From assembly GCA_902773675.1 (NCBI GenBank), contig CACYFN010000008.1, positions 1 through 57,357 on the forward strand: a stretch of 57,357 nt of DNA. Direction: 5' to 3'. Of this stretch, positions 23,404-32,957 are shown piece after piece. Source of the stretch: an uncultured Erysipelotrichaceae bacterium. Its GTDB lineage: Bacteria; Bacillota_I; Bacilli_A; RF39; UBA660. Position 1 is the first letter of the stretch. Each line of letters opens with the position of its first letter. Both the position numbers and the translations under genes were made by a program. The notes under the pieces are model-generated. The model was not told where the DNA came from. It saw nothing but the letters and a program-made list of their open reading frames with translations, and did not search any database.

Positions 23404-23761
23404 TTTAAATGCATTAGTACTTGCTTATTTAGGTGATAGTATTTATGAAATAATTGTTAGAAAACATTTAATAAATATGGGTATTGCGAAAGTAAAGGAA
23501 TTACAGAAGGAAAGTATTAAATATGTAAGCGCAAGTAGTCAAGCTAAATTTTTAAAAGAGATGATGGATAATAATATTTTTAGTGATGAAGAATTAAAAA
23601 TAATTATGAATGCTCGTAATCATAAAAACAATCATAAGCCTAGAAATTGTGATATAATTACTTATAAGTATGCAACGGGATTAGAGGCTTTAATAGGATA
23701 TTTATATTTAAATGATAATAAAGATAGAATTAATGAAATTATGAATTACATTTTAAAGTAG
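23387..23761 (+). CDS. mrnC: Mini-ribonuclease 3 (MrnC)
   Basis: A 124-residue RNase III catalytic domain without the dsRNA-binding domain. LNALVLAYLGDSIYEIIVRKHL has the conserved D/E pair of the RNase III signature, and ARNHKNNHKP, CDIITYKYATGLEALIGYLYL completes the second acidic motif. In Bacillus it matures 23S rRNA. The order mrnC-(x)-rlmB-(x)-sigH matches the conserved Bacilli arrangement. TTG at 23387 is taken because GGA at 23377-23379 is 7 nt away. ATG at 23396 is the alternative and gives a start (MNNLNAL) closer to homologues. Confidence 0.9.
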   Translation: MIDMNNLNALVLAYLGDSIYEIIVRKHLINMGIAKVKELQKESIKYVSASSQAKFLKEMMDNNIFSDEELKIIMNARNHKNNHKPRNCDIITYKYATGLEALIGYLYLNDNKDRINEIMNYILK

Positions 23762-23770
23762 GGTGATATA

Positions 23771-24550
23771 ATGCTTAAAGATAATGGCTTTAAACTTGGT
23801 GTTTATGATTATTTTTGTAAGAGTGTTAATGATAGTAGAAAAGGTGTTTTCTTAATTACTGATAAACAGAGTGTTTTTTATTCACAAGTAGAAGGTGACT
23901 ATTATACACATGATGAAATTCGAATTGAAATTGAAAAACTTATTTATCCTAATAAAAATATTAATGGATTTGATGAGATAGATCATAATAATATATTTAT
24001 TGCTTCTTTAGGACATGAATTACTTGTAGAGATACCTGATGGTAGATTAAGTTATTCAAAATTTTTACTATTTTTAAATGTATTAAGAGAAATGGATAGG
24101 TTTAATAGTAAAAAATTGAATATTAAAAAAGTAGAGTTATTAATATTAAAACGTGGTGGAACTATTTATAAGAGTGAAAAGCCTAATATGGATGATGTTA
24201 TATTTGAATTAAAAAAGTTGATAGTACACGATACTAATTTAGAAGATGAGAAAATAATTGGAAATACATTAGATAAAGATACTATTATTAATTGTATAAA
24301 GTATCAAATTGATTTGGAAAGCTGTGAGTGTTTAAGTGATTTAGATGTATCTTTAAAAAGATGTGAAAAATATAATAATGATAATTATTATTATCCATAT
24401 TTTAAAGAGATTTTTAGTGATTATGAGAGTACTAAAAGGATATTTGATGAATTAGAAAATAAATATGATGAAGATACACCTATAACAAATATTACATATG
24501 ATAATATTTTGGATAAATTAAATAGTTTTAGTAGTGTTAAAATACATTAA
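23771..24550 (+). CDS. Hypothetical protein between mrnC and rlmB
   Basis: A 259-residue cytoplasmic protein that I cannot assign. It begins KDNGFKLGVYDYFCKSVNDSRKGVFLITDKQSVFYSQVEGDYYTHDE and contains FIASLGHELLVEIPDGRLSYSKFLLFLNVLREM, a mixed alpha/beta region. The C-terminal third is charged and probably helical. There is no signal peptide or membrane helix. Its tight position (9 nt after mrnC, 12 nt before rlmB, RBS AGGGAG) says it belongs to the operon of translation and RNA genes. It is not YacP, which lacks this sequence and sits after rlmB in Bacillus. Confidence 0.5.
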   Translation: MLKDNGFKLGVYDYFCKSVNDSRKGVFLITDKQSVFYSQVEGDYYTHDEIRIEIEKLIYPNKNINGFDEIDHNNIFIASLGHELLVEIPDGRLSYSKFLLFLNVLREMDRFNSKKLNIKKVELLILKRGGTIYKSEKPNMDDVIFELKKLIVHDTNLEDEKIIGNTLDKDTIINCIKYQIDLESCECLSDLDVSLKRCEKYNNDNYYYPYFKEIFSDYESTKRIFDELENKYDEDTPITNITYDNILDKLNSFSSVKIH

Positions 24551-24562
24551 AGGGAGATAAAT

Positions 24563-25258
24563 ATGTTAGTATATGGTAAGAATGTTTGTTTAGAATATTT
24601 AGAAAGTAATAAAAAAATTAATAAAATATTTTTAAGTGATAAATTTAATGATAATGAAATAAAAGATTTAATCAATAGAAGACATATAAATGTTAAACAT
24701 GTTAGTAAAAATGATATGGATAGAAAATGTAGTGGTCTTCATCAAGGAATTATTATGGAAGTTGAAGATTATGAATATGCTAGTATTGATTGTATTTTAA
24801 ATAAAGATAATGCTTTAGTAGTTATATTAGATCATATTGAAGATCCTCATAATTTTGGAGCTATTATTAGAACATGTGAAGCTGCTGGAGTAGATGCGAT
24901 AATTATACCAAATGATAGAAGTGTATGCGTAAATGCTACTGTAATTAAGACTAGTGTTGGTACTACGGAGAAGGTAAATATAATAAAAGTTACTAATTTA
25001 GTTAATACAATTAATGAACTTAAAAAAAATGGTTACTGGATATTTGGTACTGATATGGATGGGGAAGATTATACTAAATTAGATTATAAAGGTAAAACTT
25101 GTATTATATGTGGCAATGAAGGTAAAGGAATGAGTCCTATAATTACTAAAAATTGTGATTTTATTGCTAGTATACCTATGAATGGAAGTGTTAATAGTTT
25201 AAATGCTTCTGTTGCTACAGGAATTATTTTATTTGAAGCAGTTAATAAAAGGAGATAG
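24563..25258 (+). CDS. rlmB: 23S rRNA (guanosine-2'-O-)-methyltransferase RlmB
   Basis: A 231-residue TrmH/SpoU-type protein. The N-terminal substrate-binding domain holds YGKNVCLEYLES and CSGLHQGIIMEVEDYEYA. The SPOUT trefoil-knot domain carries the three motifs ILDHIEDPHNFGAIIRTCEAAGVDAII, ICGNEGKGMSP and IPMNGSVNSLNASVATGI, with the SAM-binding and catalytic Asn, Arg and Glu residues present. It would 2'-O-methylate a guanosine in 23S rRNA. It ends 2 nt before the sigma factor start, so they are co-transcribed. Confidence 0.9.
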   Translation: MLVYGKNVCLEYLESNKKINKIFLSDKFNDNEIKDLINRRHINVKHVSKNDMDRKCSGLHQGIIMEVEDYEYASIDCILNKDNALVVILDHIEDPHNFGAIIRTCEAAGVDAIIIPNDRSVCVNATVIKTSVGTTEKVNIIKVTNLVNTINELKKNGYWIFGTDMDGEDYTKLDYKGKTCIICGNEGKGMSPIITKNCDFIASIPMNGSVNSLNASVATGIILFEAVNKRR

Positions 25259-25260
25259 TT

Positions 25261-25869
25261 ATGGATTATTCTAATTATAATGATTATGAATTACTAGATT
25301 TTATTTATGAAGGAAATGAAGAAGCTAATAATATTATTTTAGAAAAATATGATCCTTTGATAGGCTCGATAGCTAATAAAATGCTTAAATATTGTCATAA
25401 TAATGGTCTTGATTATAATGATTTACGTCAGGAAGGTTATATTGGGCTTAATTATGCAATTATCCATTTTAGGGAAGAAAAAAATGTTGTTTTTTATACA
25501 TATGTTAAAAAGTGTATTGAAAGAAAAATTATAAGTACTATTATTGGTTCTACAAGATTAAAACATAAAGCATTAAATGATTCTTTTTCTTTTGATACAG
25601 ATGATAAGATTTTAGATAGATGGTTTAAATCAGAAAGTAGTAATCCTTCAAAAATAGTTGAAAATGCTGAACTTGCGGAAGAAATAATTAAAAAGGTTAG
25701 GAAAAAATTAACTAGTATGGAAGAACAAGTTTTTGAATTAATGCTTAGTGATTTTAATTATAAGGAGATTGCTGATATATTGGATAAGGATTCTAAGGCT
25801 ATTGATAATGCTATTCAAAGGATTAGAGTTAAAGTTAAAGATGTAATGAATGATTGTATAAATAGATAA
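25261..25869 (+). CDS. sigH: RNA polymerase sigma factor, SigH-like
   Basis: A 202-residue sigma-70-family protein. Region 2 is clear (IGSIANKMLKYCHNNGLDYNDLRQEGYIGLNYAIIHF... FYTYVKKCIERKIISTI, about residues 35-95). Region 4 has the HTH LTSMEEQVFELMLSDFNYKEIADILDKDSKAIDNAIQRIRVKVK. Its place after rlmB is that of sigH (spo0H) in Bacilli, where it controls transition-state, competence and sporulation genes. The role in this organism is unknown. GGAG of the rlmB end serves as RBS. A terminator follows. Confidence 0.85.
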   Translation: MDYSNYNDYELLDFIYEGNEEANNIILEKYDPLIGSIANKMLKYCHNNGLDYNDLRQEGYIGLNYAIIHFREEKNVVFYTYVKKCIERKIISTIIGSTRLKHKALNDSFSFDTDDKILDRWFKSESSNPSKIVENAELAEEIIKKVRKKLTSMEEQVFELMLSDFNYKEIADILDKDSKAIDNAIQRIRVKVKDVMNDCINR

Positions 25870-25886
25870 TTTTATCTATTTTTTTT
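25861..25886 (+). terminator. Terminator after sigH
   Basis: AATAGAT (25861-25867) pairs with ATCTATT (25874-25880), then a long T run. It closes the rbgA-sigH unit. Confidence 0.85.
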
Positions 25887-25951
25887 ATTTTTTTTTTAAA
25901 TATGTCGAAAAATATTTAAAAATGTGATACAATTATAATAGGAGTGATAGT

Positions 25952-27667
25952 ATGGGCATAGGAAAGTTAAAATTAGTTTTAATTATTGTTACTTTTGCTG
26001 CTTTTGCTTTTTTAATTGTTGTCTTAATTGTTAGACATGGAAAAAAGAAAAAAATTAAACGTGCTTTAGAAGAACTTGAAATAGAAAAAAATAAACTTGC
26101 TAGTTCACCAATTGTTCCTGAACTTGCTAAAGTTGAGGCATTTTTAAATAATGAAAAATTAGAAGTTTTATATAAGGAATGGACAGATAGATTAAATCAG
26201 ATAAGGGAAACACAAATACCTAGATTATCTGATATGTTACTTGAAGCTGAATATTCTTTATCACAAAGAGACTATAAACAAACTATTTATAAGATTGCAA
26301 AGTTAGAAATGGAATTATATAAAGTAAGAACTAATTCAGATTTTTTACTTGGTGAAATTAAAGAAATTACTAATAGTGAAGAGAAGAATAGATCTATTAT
26401 TACTAAGTATCGTGCTAAATATCGTGAGTTATATCAAAAATTTAATGATACAAAATCAGAATTTGGTATATTTGCTACTAATGTTAAGGCTCAATTTGAA
26501 GTAATTGCTAAAAGATTTGAAGATTTTGAAAGTATTATGGATAATAATGAGTTTACGGAAGTTAATAAGATTGTTACAATTATTGATGAACTTATTAAGC
26601 ATATGGAAATTGTTATTGAAGAAGTTCCATCAATATCATTACTTACTGGTACTATTTTACCTAAGAGAATTGATGAAATTGTTGATACTTATAATAAAAT
26701 GGTTGAAGATGGATATCCTCTTGATTACTTGAATGTTGAATATAATATTAATGAATCTAGTACAAAGATTAAAGATATTATTGAACGTACAAAAAATTTA
26801 AATATGGAATCAAATTTATTTGAACTTAAGGTTATACTTGATTATTTTGATTCTTTATTTGCTGATTTTGAAAATGAAAAGATAGCTCGTAAGTCGTATG
26901 AAGATACTAGTTATAATTTTAAAAATAAGCTTGCTAAAGTTAATGAGATTGTAGATGATATTTTTGAACAGCTTGATGAAGTTAAAAATGTTTATAATTT
27001 GAGTGATGAAAATGTAGAATCTTTAAAAGATTTACGTAAAGAACTTCAAGAAGTTAATAATAATTATAAAGTTTTACTTGATCATACAGGAAATCATACT
27101 TTTGCTTTTTCTAAGTTAGTTCATGAAATAGAGGGCTTATCTGGTAATTTAAATAAAATAGAAGAAAAATTGGATAATTCTTTGGATGCTATTGGAAGTA
27201 TGAGAGATGATGAAGTTAGAGCTCGTCAGCAATTAGAGGAAATTAAAATGGTATTAAAGGAATCTAAATTAAAGATGAGAGATTATAAATTACCTTTTAT
27301 TCCTGATAGTTATTATGTTGAACTTAAGGAAGCTAGTTTAGCTATTAAAGAAATAGTTAAAGAGTTAGATAAGAAACCTATTACTATTGAAGTACTTAAT
27401 ACAAGAGTAGATACTGCTAGGGATTTAGTTTTAAAGCTTTATACTAAAACTAAAGATTTACTTAGAACGGCTATGATGAGTGAGACTGCTATTGTATATG
27501 GTAATAGATATAGAAGTTATTATGAAGATGTTAATAGAACACTTAATTATTCAGAACAATTATTTTATAAAGGGGAATATGAAAAGTCATTAGAAAATTC
27601 TATAAGTATTTTAAATAGGATAGAGCCTGGTATTTATAGCAAATTAATGAATTTGAATGAAAAATAG
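25952..27667 (+). CDS. ezrA: Septation ring formation regulator EzrA
   Basis: A 571-residue protein with one N-terminal membrane helix (about residues 7-27, LVLIIVTFAAFAFLIVVLIV) followed by basic residues. The rest is a long series of helical, coiled-coil spectrin-like repeats. The opening PELAKVEAFLNNEKLEVLYKEWTDRLNQIRETQIPRLSDML is characteristic of EzrA, as is the start-of-domain pattern SQRDYKQT. EzrA binds FtsZ and restrains ring formation at wrong sites in Firmicutes. Length agrees with the family (about 560-570). TATAAT at 25934 and AGGAG lead into it, so it probably has its own promoter after the sigH terminator. Confidence 0.9.
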   Translation: MGIGKLKLVLIIVTFAAFAFLIVVLIVRHGKKKKIKRALEELEIEKNKLASSPIVPELAKVEAFLNNEKLEVLYKEWTDRLNQIRETQIPRLSDMLLEAEYSLSQRDYKQTIYKIAKLEMELYKVRTNSDFLLGEIKEITNSEEKNRSIITKYRAKYRELYQKFNDTKSEFGIFATNVKAQFEVIAKRFEDFESIMDNNEFTEVNKIVTIIDELIKHMEIVIEEVPSISLLTGTILPKRIDEIVDTYNKMVEDGYPLDYLNVEYNINESSTKIKDIIERTKNLNMESNLFELKVILDYFDSLFADFENEKIARKSYEDTSYNFKNKLAKVNEIVDDIFEQLDEVKNVYNLSDENVESLKDLRKELQEVNNNYKVLLDHTGNHTFAFSKLVHEIEGLSGNLNKIEEKLDNSLDAIGSMRDDEVRARQQLEEIKMVLKESKLKMRDYKLPFIPDSYYVELKEASLAIKEIVKELDKKPITIEVLNTRVDTARDLVLKLYTKTKDLLRTAMMSETAIVYGNRYRSYYEDVNRTLNYSEQLFYKGEYEKSLENSISILNRIEPGIYSKLMNLNEK

Positions 27668-27687
27668 TGCTTTATAAGCACTTTTTT
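27666..27687 (+). terminator. Terminator after ezrA
   Basis: AGTGCTT (27666-27672) pairs with AAGCACT (27676-27682), followed by TTTTT. The tight triloop and T run fit an intrinsic terminator. Confidence 0.8.
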
Positions 27688-27701
27688 GGTAGGAGGAGTT
27701 T

Positions 27702-28895
27702 ATGTTAAAGTTTGATTTTAATACATTTATGCATATAGATGGTGAAAATGATTATAATTATAAAATTCATGATATTAGAGAAAAATTAGAAAAGAAAGAA
27801 TCAATGTTAGATTGGTATGATGTCGATACTACTATTTCTAAGAGTGAATTTGATAAAATTGTTAAAGTTAGTAATTATGTTAGAAAAAATGCAGATGTAT
27901 TTTTAGTTATTGGTATAGGTGGTTCTTATTTAGGTAGTAAAGCTATTATTGATATGTTTAAGCCATATTTTAAGAAAGATGATGTTGAAATAATATTTGC
28001 TGGTTTTAGTTTATCATCTACTTATTTAAAGGAATTACTTGATTATATTAAAGATAAAGAAGTAATTGTTAATGTTATTTCTAAAAGTGGTACTACATTA
28101 GAGCCTAATATTACTTTTAATGCGGTATATGGCATAATGAAAAAAAAATATAATAAAACACAACTTCAAAAAAGAATTATTATTACTACTGATAAGAAAA
28201 AAGGTAAGTTAAGAGAATTAATTAATAAAGAAAAGTTTATTTCTTTTAAAGTTCCAGATAATATAGGTGGAAGGTTTTCTGTTTTTACAGCAGTTGGACT
28301 TTTACCTATAGCTGTTAGTAATATAAATATTATGAGGCTTTTAGAAGGAGTTAGACGTGGTAAAAAAAATATTGATAAATGTTTTATATATGCAATTATA
28401 AGAGATATTTTATATAAAAAAGGTAGAAAGATTGAATCTTTTACAGTATATGAACCAAAATTATATTATTTTACTGAGTGGATTAAGCAATTATTTGGTG
28501 AAACTCAAGGTAAGAATAATTTGGGATTATTTCCTGTATCTGTTGTAAACTCTAGGGATCTGCACTCTTTAGGTCAGTATTATCAGCAAGGAGATCCTAT
28601 TATATTTGAAACTGTTATTAATGTAGTTAATAATAAGGATATAAAAGTTACTAATAAATCTTTAAATAAAATAAATAATATAGCTACTATAAAAGTAGCT
28701 GAAGCACATGCACCTCATACACCAAGTAATATTATATGTATGGATCATTTAAATGAAGAAAATGTTGGAGAACTTATGTATTTCTTTATGGTTTCTGCAT
28801 CAATTGGTGCTTATTTACTAGGTGTAGATCCATTTAATCAACCAGGTGTTGAGGATTATAAAAAATTGCTTATGGAAGGAATTAAAAAAATTTAG
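27702..28895 (+). CDS. pgi: Glucose-6-phosphate isomerase
   Basis: A 397-residue phosphoglucose isomerase. Motifs: FLVIGIGGSYLGSKA (phosphate site), VISKSGTTLEPNITF, DNIGGRFSVFTAVGLLPI, the helix KQLFGETQGKNN with the catalytic Glu, DLHSLGQYYQQG, and the C-terminal GAYLLGVDPFNQPGVEDYKK. It interconverts glucose-6-phosphate and fructose-6-phosphate in glycolysis. At 397 residues it is somewhat shorter than most Firmicutes enzymes (about 450), mainly through short loops; all catalytic segments remain. RBS AGGAGGAG precedes the ATG. Confidence 0.93.
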   Translation: MLKFDFNTFMHIDGENDYNYKIHDIREKLEKKESMLDWYDVDTTISKSEFDKIVKVSNYVRKNADVFLVIGIGGSYLGSKAIIDMFKPYFKKDDVEIIFAGFSLSSTYLKELLDYIKDKEVIVNVISKSGTTLEPNITFNAVYGIMKKKYNKTQLQKRIIITTDKKKGKLRELINKEKFISFKVPDNIGGRFSVFTAVGLLPIAVSNINIMRLLEGVRRGKKNIDKCFIYAIIRDILYKKGRKIESFTVYEPKLYYFTEWIKQLFGETQGKNNLGLFPVSVVNSRDLHSLGQYYQQGDPIIFETVINVVNNKDIKVTNKSLNKINNIATIKVAEAHAPHTPSNIICMDHLNEENVGELMYFFMVSASIGAYLLGVDPFNQPGVEDYKKLLMEGIKKI

Positions 28896-28905
28896 GAGGT
28901 TATTT

Positions 28906-29670
28906 GTGGAAAATTTTGAAAATGATATTCAAGAACAAAAAAGTAATTTTAAAAGTTTAGAGGATAAAATAAAGGCAGTTATTAGTGGTTGTAGTTCTAA
29001 AACTTTAAAAAGGGTTGATGAAAATATAGATGGTGTGAGAAATTCTAATAGAGGTGAACAACATATCTTAGAAAATGGATTGTCAGTTTATATTTTTTAT
29101 AAAGATGATCAACCAATTAACTATTGGGTTTCTTCATCTCCTTTATATGAAGAATATGAATTTACTAATCATTTTGGTGTTCATAAAGGTTTTAAATATT
29201 CTGGAGGTGCTGGAATAGAATATACTAGTGGAGGACGTGATAATAGTTTAGTTTTTAATGCTACTAATTATTATAATGGTAAGCAATTAGGGATTATTGG
29301 AAATCAATATGGTAGGTTAACTAAGTTAGCGGATACTGTTCCTACTATGAGTGGAGGATATAGTTTAGAATTTTCTACTGCTAGTCCATTAGTTGCAGAT
29401 ATGTTTAATGTCTCTAATTATCATGATTTAGGTAAATATGAAGATAAATGTGATTTGGAAAATTATTTAAAAAGTTTTCAACCTAAGTCTGATAATTCTA
29501 AAACTATAGTTTCTGATTTACAGGATTGTTTATCTAAAGTATCTGAAATTGTTAAGTCAAAGGAGCAATCTTATGATAAAAAAGGATTTTTAAAAAAGTT
29601 ATTAAGTAAAAATAAATCCTTAGATGCTGAAATTAATTCTTTTGAGGCTTTTGGTAAGGGAAGTAAATAA
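28906..29670 (+). CDS. Hypothetical cytoplasmic protein
   Basis: A 254-residue protein with no family I recognise. It starts at GTG 28906, 6 nt after a perfect AGGAGG that overlaps the pgi stop; the frame is open into pgi, which is why the start needs the RBS to decide it. The N-terminus is helical and charged. The middle is Gly/Ser/Tyr-rich and beta-like (FGVHKGFKYSGGAGIEYTSGGRDNS, NYYNGKQLGIIGNQYG, PTMSGGYSLEFSTASPL). The end is lysine-rich helix. No signal peptide, so probably cytoplasmic and co-transcribed with pgi. Confidence 0.5.
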   Translation: MENFENDIQEQKSNFKSLEDKIKAVISGCSSKTLKRVDENIDGVRNSNRGEQHILENGLSVYIFYKDDQPINYWVSSSPLYEEYEFTNHFGVHKGFKYSGGAGIEYTSGGRDNSLVFNATNYYNGKQLGIIGNQYGRLTKLADTVPTMSGGYSLEFSTASPLVADMFNVSNYHDLGKYEDKCDLENYLKSFQPKSDNSKTIVSDLQDCLSKVSEIVKSKEQSYDKKGFLKKLLSKNKSLDAEINSFEAFGKGSK

Positions 29671-29671
29671 T

Positions 29672-29833
29672 ATGAATTTTATTGATAGTATTATAGATAA
29701 GATATCTGAAAAAGAAGAATTGATTGATAGTTTAAGTGATGCTTAAATTGATTATTTAATAAATTATTTGCAAGTAAAAATTAAGGAAAAAGAAAACATT
29801 TTAAAAGAATTAAAAGAAAATTATAATAATTGA
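29672..29833 (+). pseudogene. Small coiled-coil ORF with one in-frame stop
   Basis: ATG at 29672 opens NFIDSIIDKISEKEELIDSL..., then TAA at 29744. The same frame continues without break as IDYLINYLQVKIKEKENILKELKENYNN to a TGA at 29831. The two halves make one 53-residue helical, charged protein if the TAA was CAA or AAA. It may be a point-mutated small gene or simply a 24-codon peptide. Confidence 0.35.
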
Positions 29834-29850
29834 TAATATGGAGGATGAAT

Positions 29851-31824
29851 ATGTTTTGTAATAAATGTGGGGAAAAAAATCCTGATGATTCACAATTTTG
29901 TATTAAATGTGGATTAAAGATGAGTAATGATATTAAAGATAATAAAAAAGAAAAAGAAGATATAGCTGTGGGGGAAAATGATTTTAATAATGAAAATGCT
30001 ATGATGAAAAATTCAAATAATTCAAAAAAAGTTTTAATAATTGTTTTTTCAATTGTTGGTGGTTTAATTGTTATAGGAATTGTAATACTTTTATTATGGC
30101 TATTTGTATTTAAAAGGGGTGTTGATACTTATAAGGATTTATCTAATAATGTTAAAGATAATGTAATTGATAATTTTAATAATAATAAAGATGATAATAA
30201 AGATAATAGTGAAGGAGATAAGGAAGAAGTTAAACAAAAATCTGGTTTGAAAATTTTATTATATAAATCAGTTAATAGTGAATATATTAGTAGTTATAAT
30301 AGTTCTTTAGATAGTAAAAACTATTATGATAATGATAATTTTACTAATATTGGTAATTATGAATGTTATAGTAATAATTGTATTTATAAGGATGGATATG
30401 GTAATTTAATTCTTGTTTATGATGATGGTTTTATTTTATATGATATTAATACTAAAGAAGAGGTTAAATTAAATATTGATGTTGATTCATCTAATAATAT
30501 AAGGTTTATTTATTATGATAAAAAAGCTTATGGACTTAGTGTATTAAATAATAATAAATTTGCTTATTATGATTTGAATCAAAATAAGTATATTACTGGT
30601 TTTGAGTATAGTGGTTTTAATAGTGATGGTGCTCTTAAGTTTAATATGATAATTGGTTATAAAATGTCTGAGTCTGATGATATTGGTATGTATTCTGATG
30701 GTAATTATTATTTAATTAATGTAAAAAATGGTAATATTGAATATAATACTGATATAATACGTTATTTTGGAGCTCTTGAATTAAATAATCATATTTATTA
30801 TTCTAAATTAGTAGTTGATAATGAAGTTAGTAATCGTGAAATATATAATGATAAATTAGTTCGTATAGTTGATAATGTTAAAAATGTTGGACTTATTGAT
30901 AATGGTAATATAATGATTGAAAATGATAAAAATGGATTTAATATTTATAATTCAACTGGTAATTTGGTTAAAGAAAGTAAGGAATATACTAAAATTATGT
31001 TAATTGTTGATAATTATGTAGCAGTTATTGATAATGGATATTTAAAATTAATTGATTCAAATGAAAAAGAAGTTGCTAATTTTACTAGTTGGAATGATAA
31101 TATGAAATTTCATAGCATGATATCGGGATATTATAATGATTCTACTTCTAAAGTACATGGAGTATATTTGGTTGTTGAAGATGAATCTATTCCTGATGGT
31201 ACTAAAGGAAGAGGTAAAGAATACTATTATGGTACTGAAAATGGTGAAGTTGGTGTTATTGAACTTGAGTATGTAGGTGGATATGCTAAACCTGTATTAT
31301 ATTTATATCCAGAAGTGGAAACTAATGTTGAAGTTACTTTTGAAAAACAAAATATGTTAACTACTACATATCCAAAATATATTAATAAATGGAATGTAAA
31401 AGCATTTCCAAATGGTGATTTATATGATGAAAATGGTAGATATTATTATGCATTATACTGGGAAGAAATAAAAAATCATGATATTGATTTTAGTGAAGGT
31501 TTTTATGTTACTAAAGAAAATGCTATAAAATTTTTAGAGGAAAAATTAGATATTATTGGATTTACTCAAAGAGAAGCAAATGAGTTTATTATGTATTGGT
31601 TACCTATTTTAGAATCAAATGGTCAAAGTTTAGTTTATTTTGAGTTAACAGGTGAAAGAGAAGCATATAATAGATTAAATATTAGTCCTAAACCTGATTC
31701 TATGTTAAGAGTAGCTATGCATGTAAAGAAAGTTAATAATAAAGTAGATATTAAAGAACAACAATTAGATACATTTAATAGAGTTGGTTTTAGTGCTATT
31801 GAATGGGGTGGAATAATTCATTAA
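29851..31824 (+). CDS. Zinc-ribbon membrane-anchored protein with large extracellular domain
   Basis: A 657-residue protein: zinc ribbon MFCNKCGEKNPDDSQFCIKCG (residues 1-21), charged Asn/Lys linker, one membrane helix (VLIIVFSIVGGLIVIGIVILLLWLFVF, about residues 58-84), then a long Asn/Asp-rich ectodomain with propeller-like repeats (YDDGFILYDINTKEEV, NKFAYYDLNQNKY). The last 180 residues form a conserved-looking domain (KPVLYLYPEVETNVEVTF, YPKYINKWNVKAFPNGDLYD, REANEFIMYWLPILESNG, SPKPDSMLRVAMHV). ATG 29851 is preferred over 29845 and earlier starts because GGAGG at 29840-29844 is 6 nt away. Such proteins are common in uncultured Bacilli; the function is unknown. Confidence 0.55.
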   Translation: MFCNKCGEKNPDDSQFCIKCGLKMSNDIKDNKKEKEDIAVGENDFNNENAMMKNSNNSKKVLIIVFSIVGGLIVIGIVILLLWLFVFKRGVDTYKDLSNNVKDNVIDNFNNNKDDNKDNSEGDKEEVKQKSGLKILLYKSVNSEYISSYNSSLDSKNYYDNDNFTNIGNYECYSNNCIYKDGYGNLILVYDDGFILYDINTKEEVKLNIDVDSSNNIRFIYYDKKAYGLSVLNNNKFAYYDLNQNKYITGFEYSGFNSDGALKFNMIIGYKMSESDDIGMYSDGNYYLINVKNGNIEYNTDIIRYFGALELNNHIYYSKLVVDNEVSNREIYNDKLVRIVDNVKNVGLIDNGNIMIENDKNGFNIYNSTGNLVKESKEYTKIMLIVDNYVAVIDNGYLKLIDSNEKEVANFTSWNDNMKFHSMISGYYNDSTSKVHGVYLVVEDESIPDGTKGRGKEYYYGTENGEVGVIELEYVGGYAKPVLYLYPEVETNVEVTFEKQNMLTTTYPKYINKWNVKAFPNGDLYDENGRYYYALYWEEIKNHDIDFSEGFYVTKENAIKFLEEKLDIIGFTQREANEFIMYWLPILESNGQSLVYFELTGEREAYNRLNISPKPDSMLRVAMHVKKVNNKVDIKEQQLDTFNRVGFSAIEWGGIIH

Positions 31825-31892
31825 AAGATGACAGTGATGTTATCTTTTTTTCATATTTATAATTATTATTCATATTATTTAGTGGTGAAATT

Positions 31893-32957
31893 ATGAAAAA
31901 ATTAATATCATTTCCTCATATGGCTGATTATTATGTTCCTGCTAAATATTTTTTTAGTCATATTTTAGATTGTGATATAATGGTTGCTCCGCCAATTACT
32001 AATAAGACAATTGAACTTGGGAGTAAATATAGTCCTGATTTTGTATGTACTCCATTTAAGTTTACACTTGGGTCTTTAATTGAAAGTCTAGAAATGGGCG
32101 CAAATATAATACTACAATATGGTGGTGGATGTAGATATGGTTATTATTATCAATTACAAGATAAGATATTAAAAGATTTAGGATATAATTTTCAAATGAT
32201 TAATTTGGTTACTGCTGGTAAGACTGATATTAAAGATATTATAAAAAAATTAAAAATGATTGATTGTAAGTTTTCTAAAATAAAGGGTTTATATTATTTA
32301 TTAATTACTAAAAAGATGATTGAATATATGGATAATATTGATGATTATATTCGTAAAAATATTGGATTTGAAATTAAAGGTGGAGAATTAATTAAATTAA
32401 GAGATCAAATGTTATTAGAATTTAGTAATATTAGTGGTTATTTTAATTTAAAAAAAATATATAAGAAGTATTATAAAAAAATTATAAATATTAAAGTTAA
32501 TAAGCCAAGTAAACATTTAAAAGTAGGTATTATTGGTGAATTATATAGTGTGATGGAAAAATGTGCTAATTACAATTTAGAATATGAACTTGCAAGTAAA
32601 GGGGTAGAGATTACTAGATTTATGAATGTTTCTTATTTATTATTTAAACAAAATAAAAAGGTTAAAAAATATTTGAAAGAACTTAAAAATGTTAAGTATA
32701 AAATGGGAGCAAATAGTTTAGATAATATTTATTTTACTAAATGGTTATGTGATAATAAATATGATGGAATAATTCATATTAAATCTTCTTTTTGTACACC
32801 GGAAATTACTTCGATGGGAGTTATTAATAAAATATGTAAAGAAAATGATGTTCCTGTTATTTTTTTTAGTTTTGATGCTAATACTAGTGAGGTTGGTGTT
32901 AAAACTAGATTAGAGGCATTTTATGATATGATAGAAATGAGGAAAAATAATGAATGA
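31893..32957 (+). CDS. 2-hydroxyacyl-CoA dehydratase-like (COG3580-type) protein
   Basis: A 354-residue protein starting KKLISFPHMADYYVPAKYFFSHIL. It contains TIELGSKYSPDFVCTPFKFTLG with a conserved Cys, NIILQYGGGCRYGYYYQLQ, and a second Rossmann-like half with LKVGIIGELYSVMEKCANYNLEYEL and IHIKSSFCTPEITSMG. This is the pattern of CoA-substrate-specific activase-associated proteins related to the HgdA/HgdB dehydratase subunits; its cysteines probably bind an iron-sulfur cluster. It overlaps the activase gene by 8 nt. Its real substrate is unknown; it need not act on acyl-CoA. Confidence 0.7.
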   Translation: MKKLISFPHMADYYVPAKYFFSHILDCDIMVAPPITNKTIELGSKYSPDFVCTPFKFTLGSLIESLEMGANIILQYGGGCRYGYYYQLQDKILKDLGYNFQMINLVTAGKTDIKDIIKKLKMIDCKFSKIKGLYYLLITKKMIEYMDNIDDYIRKNIGFEIKGGELIKLRDQMLLEFSNISGYFNLKKIYKKYYKKIINIKVNKPSKHLKVGIIGELYSVMEKCANYNLEYELASKGVEITRFMNVSYLLFKQNKKVKKYLKELKNVKYKMGANSLDNIYFTKWLCDNKYDGIIHIKSSFCTPEITSMGVINKICKENDVPVIFFSFDANTSEVGVKTRLEAFYDMIEMRKNNE

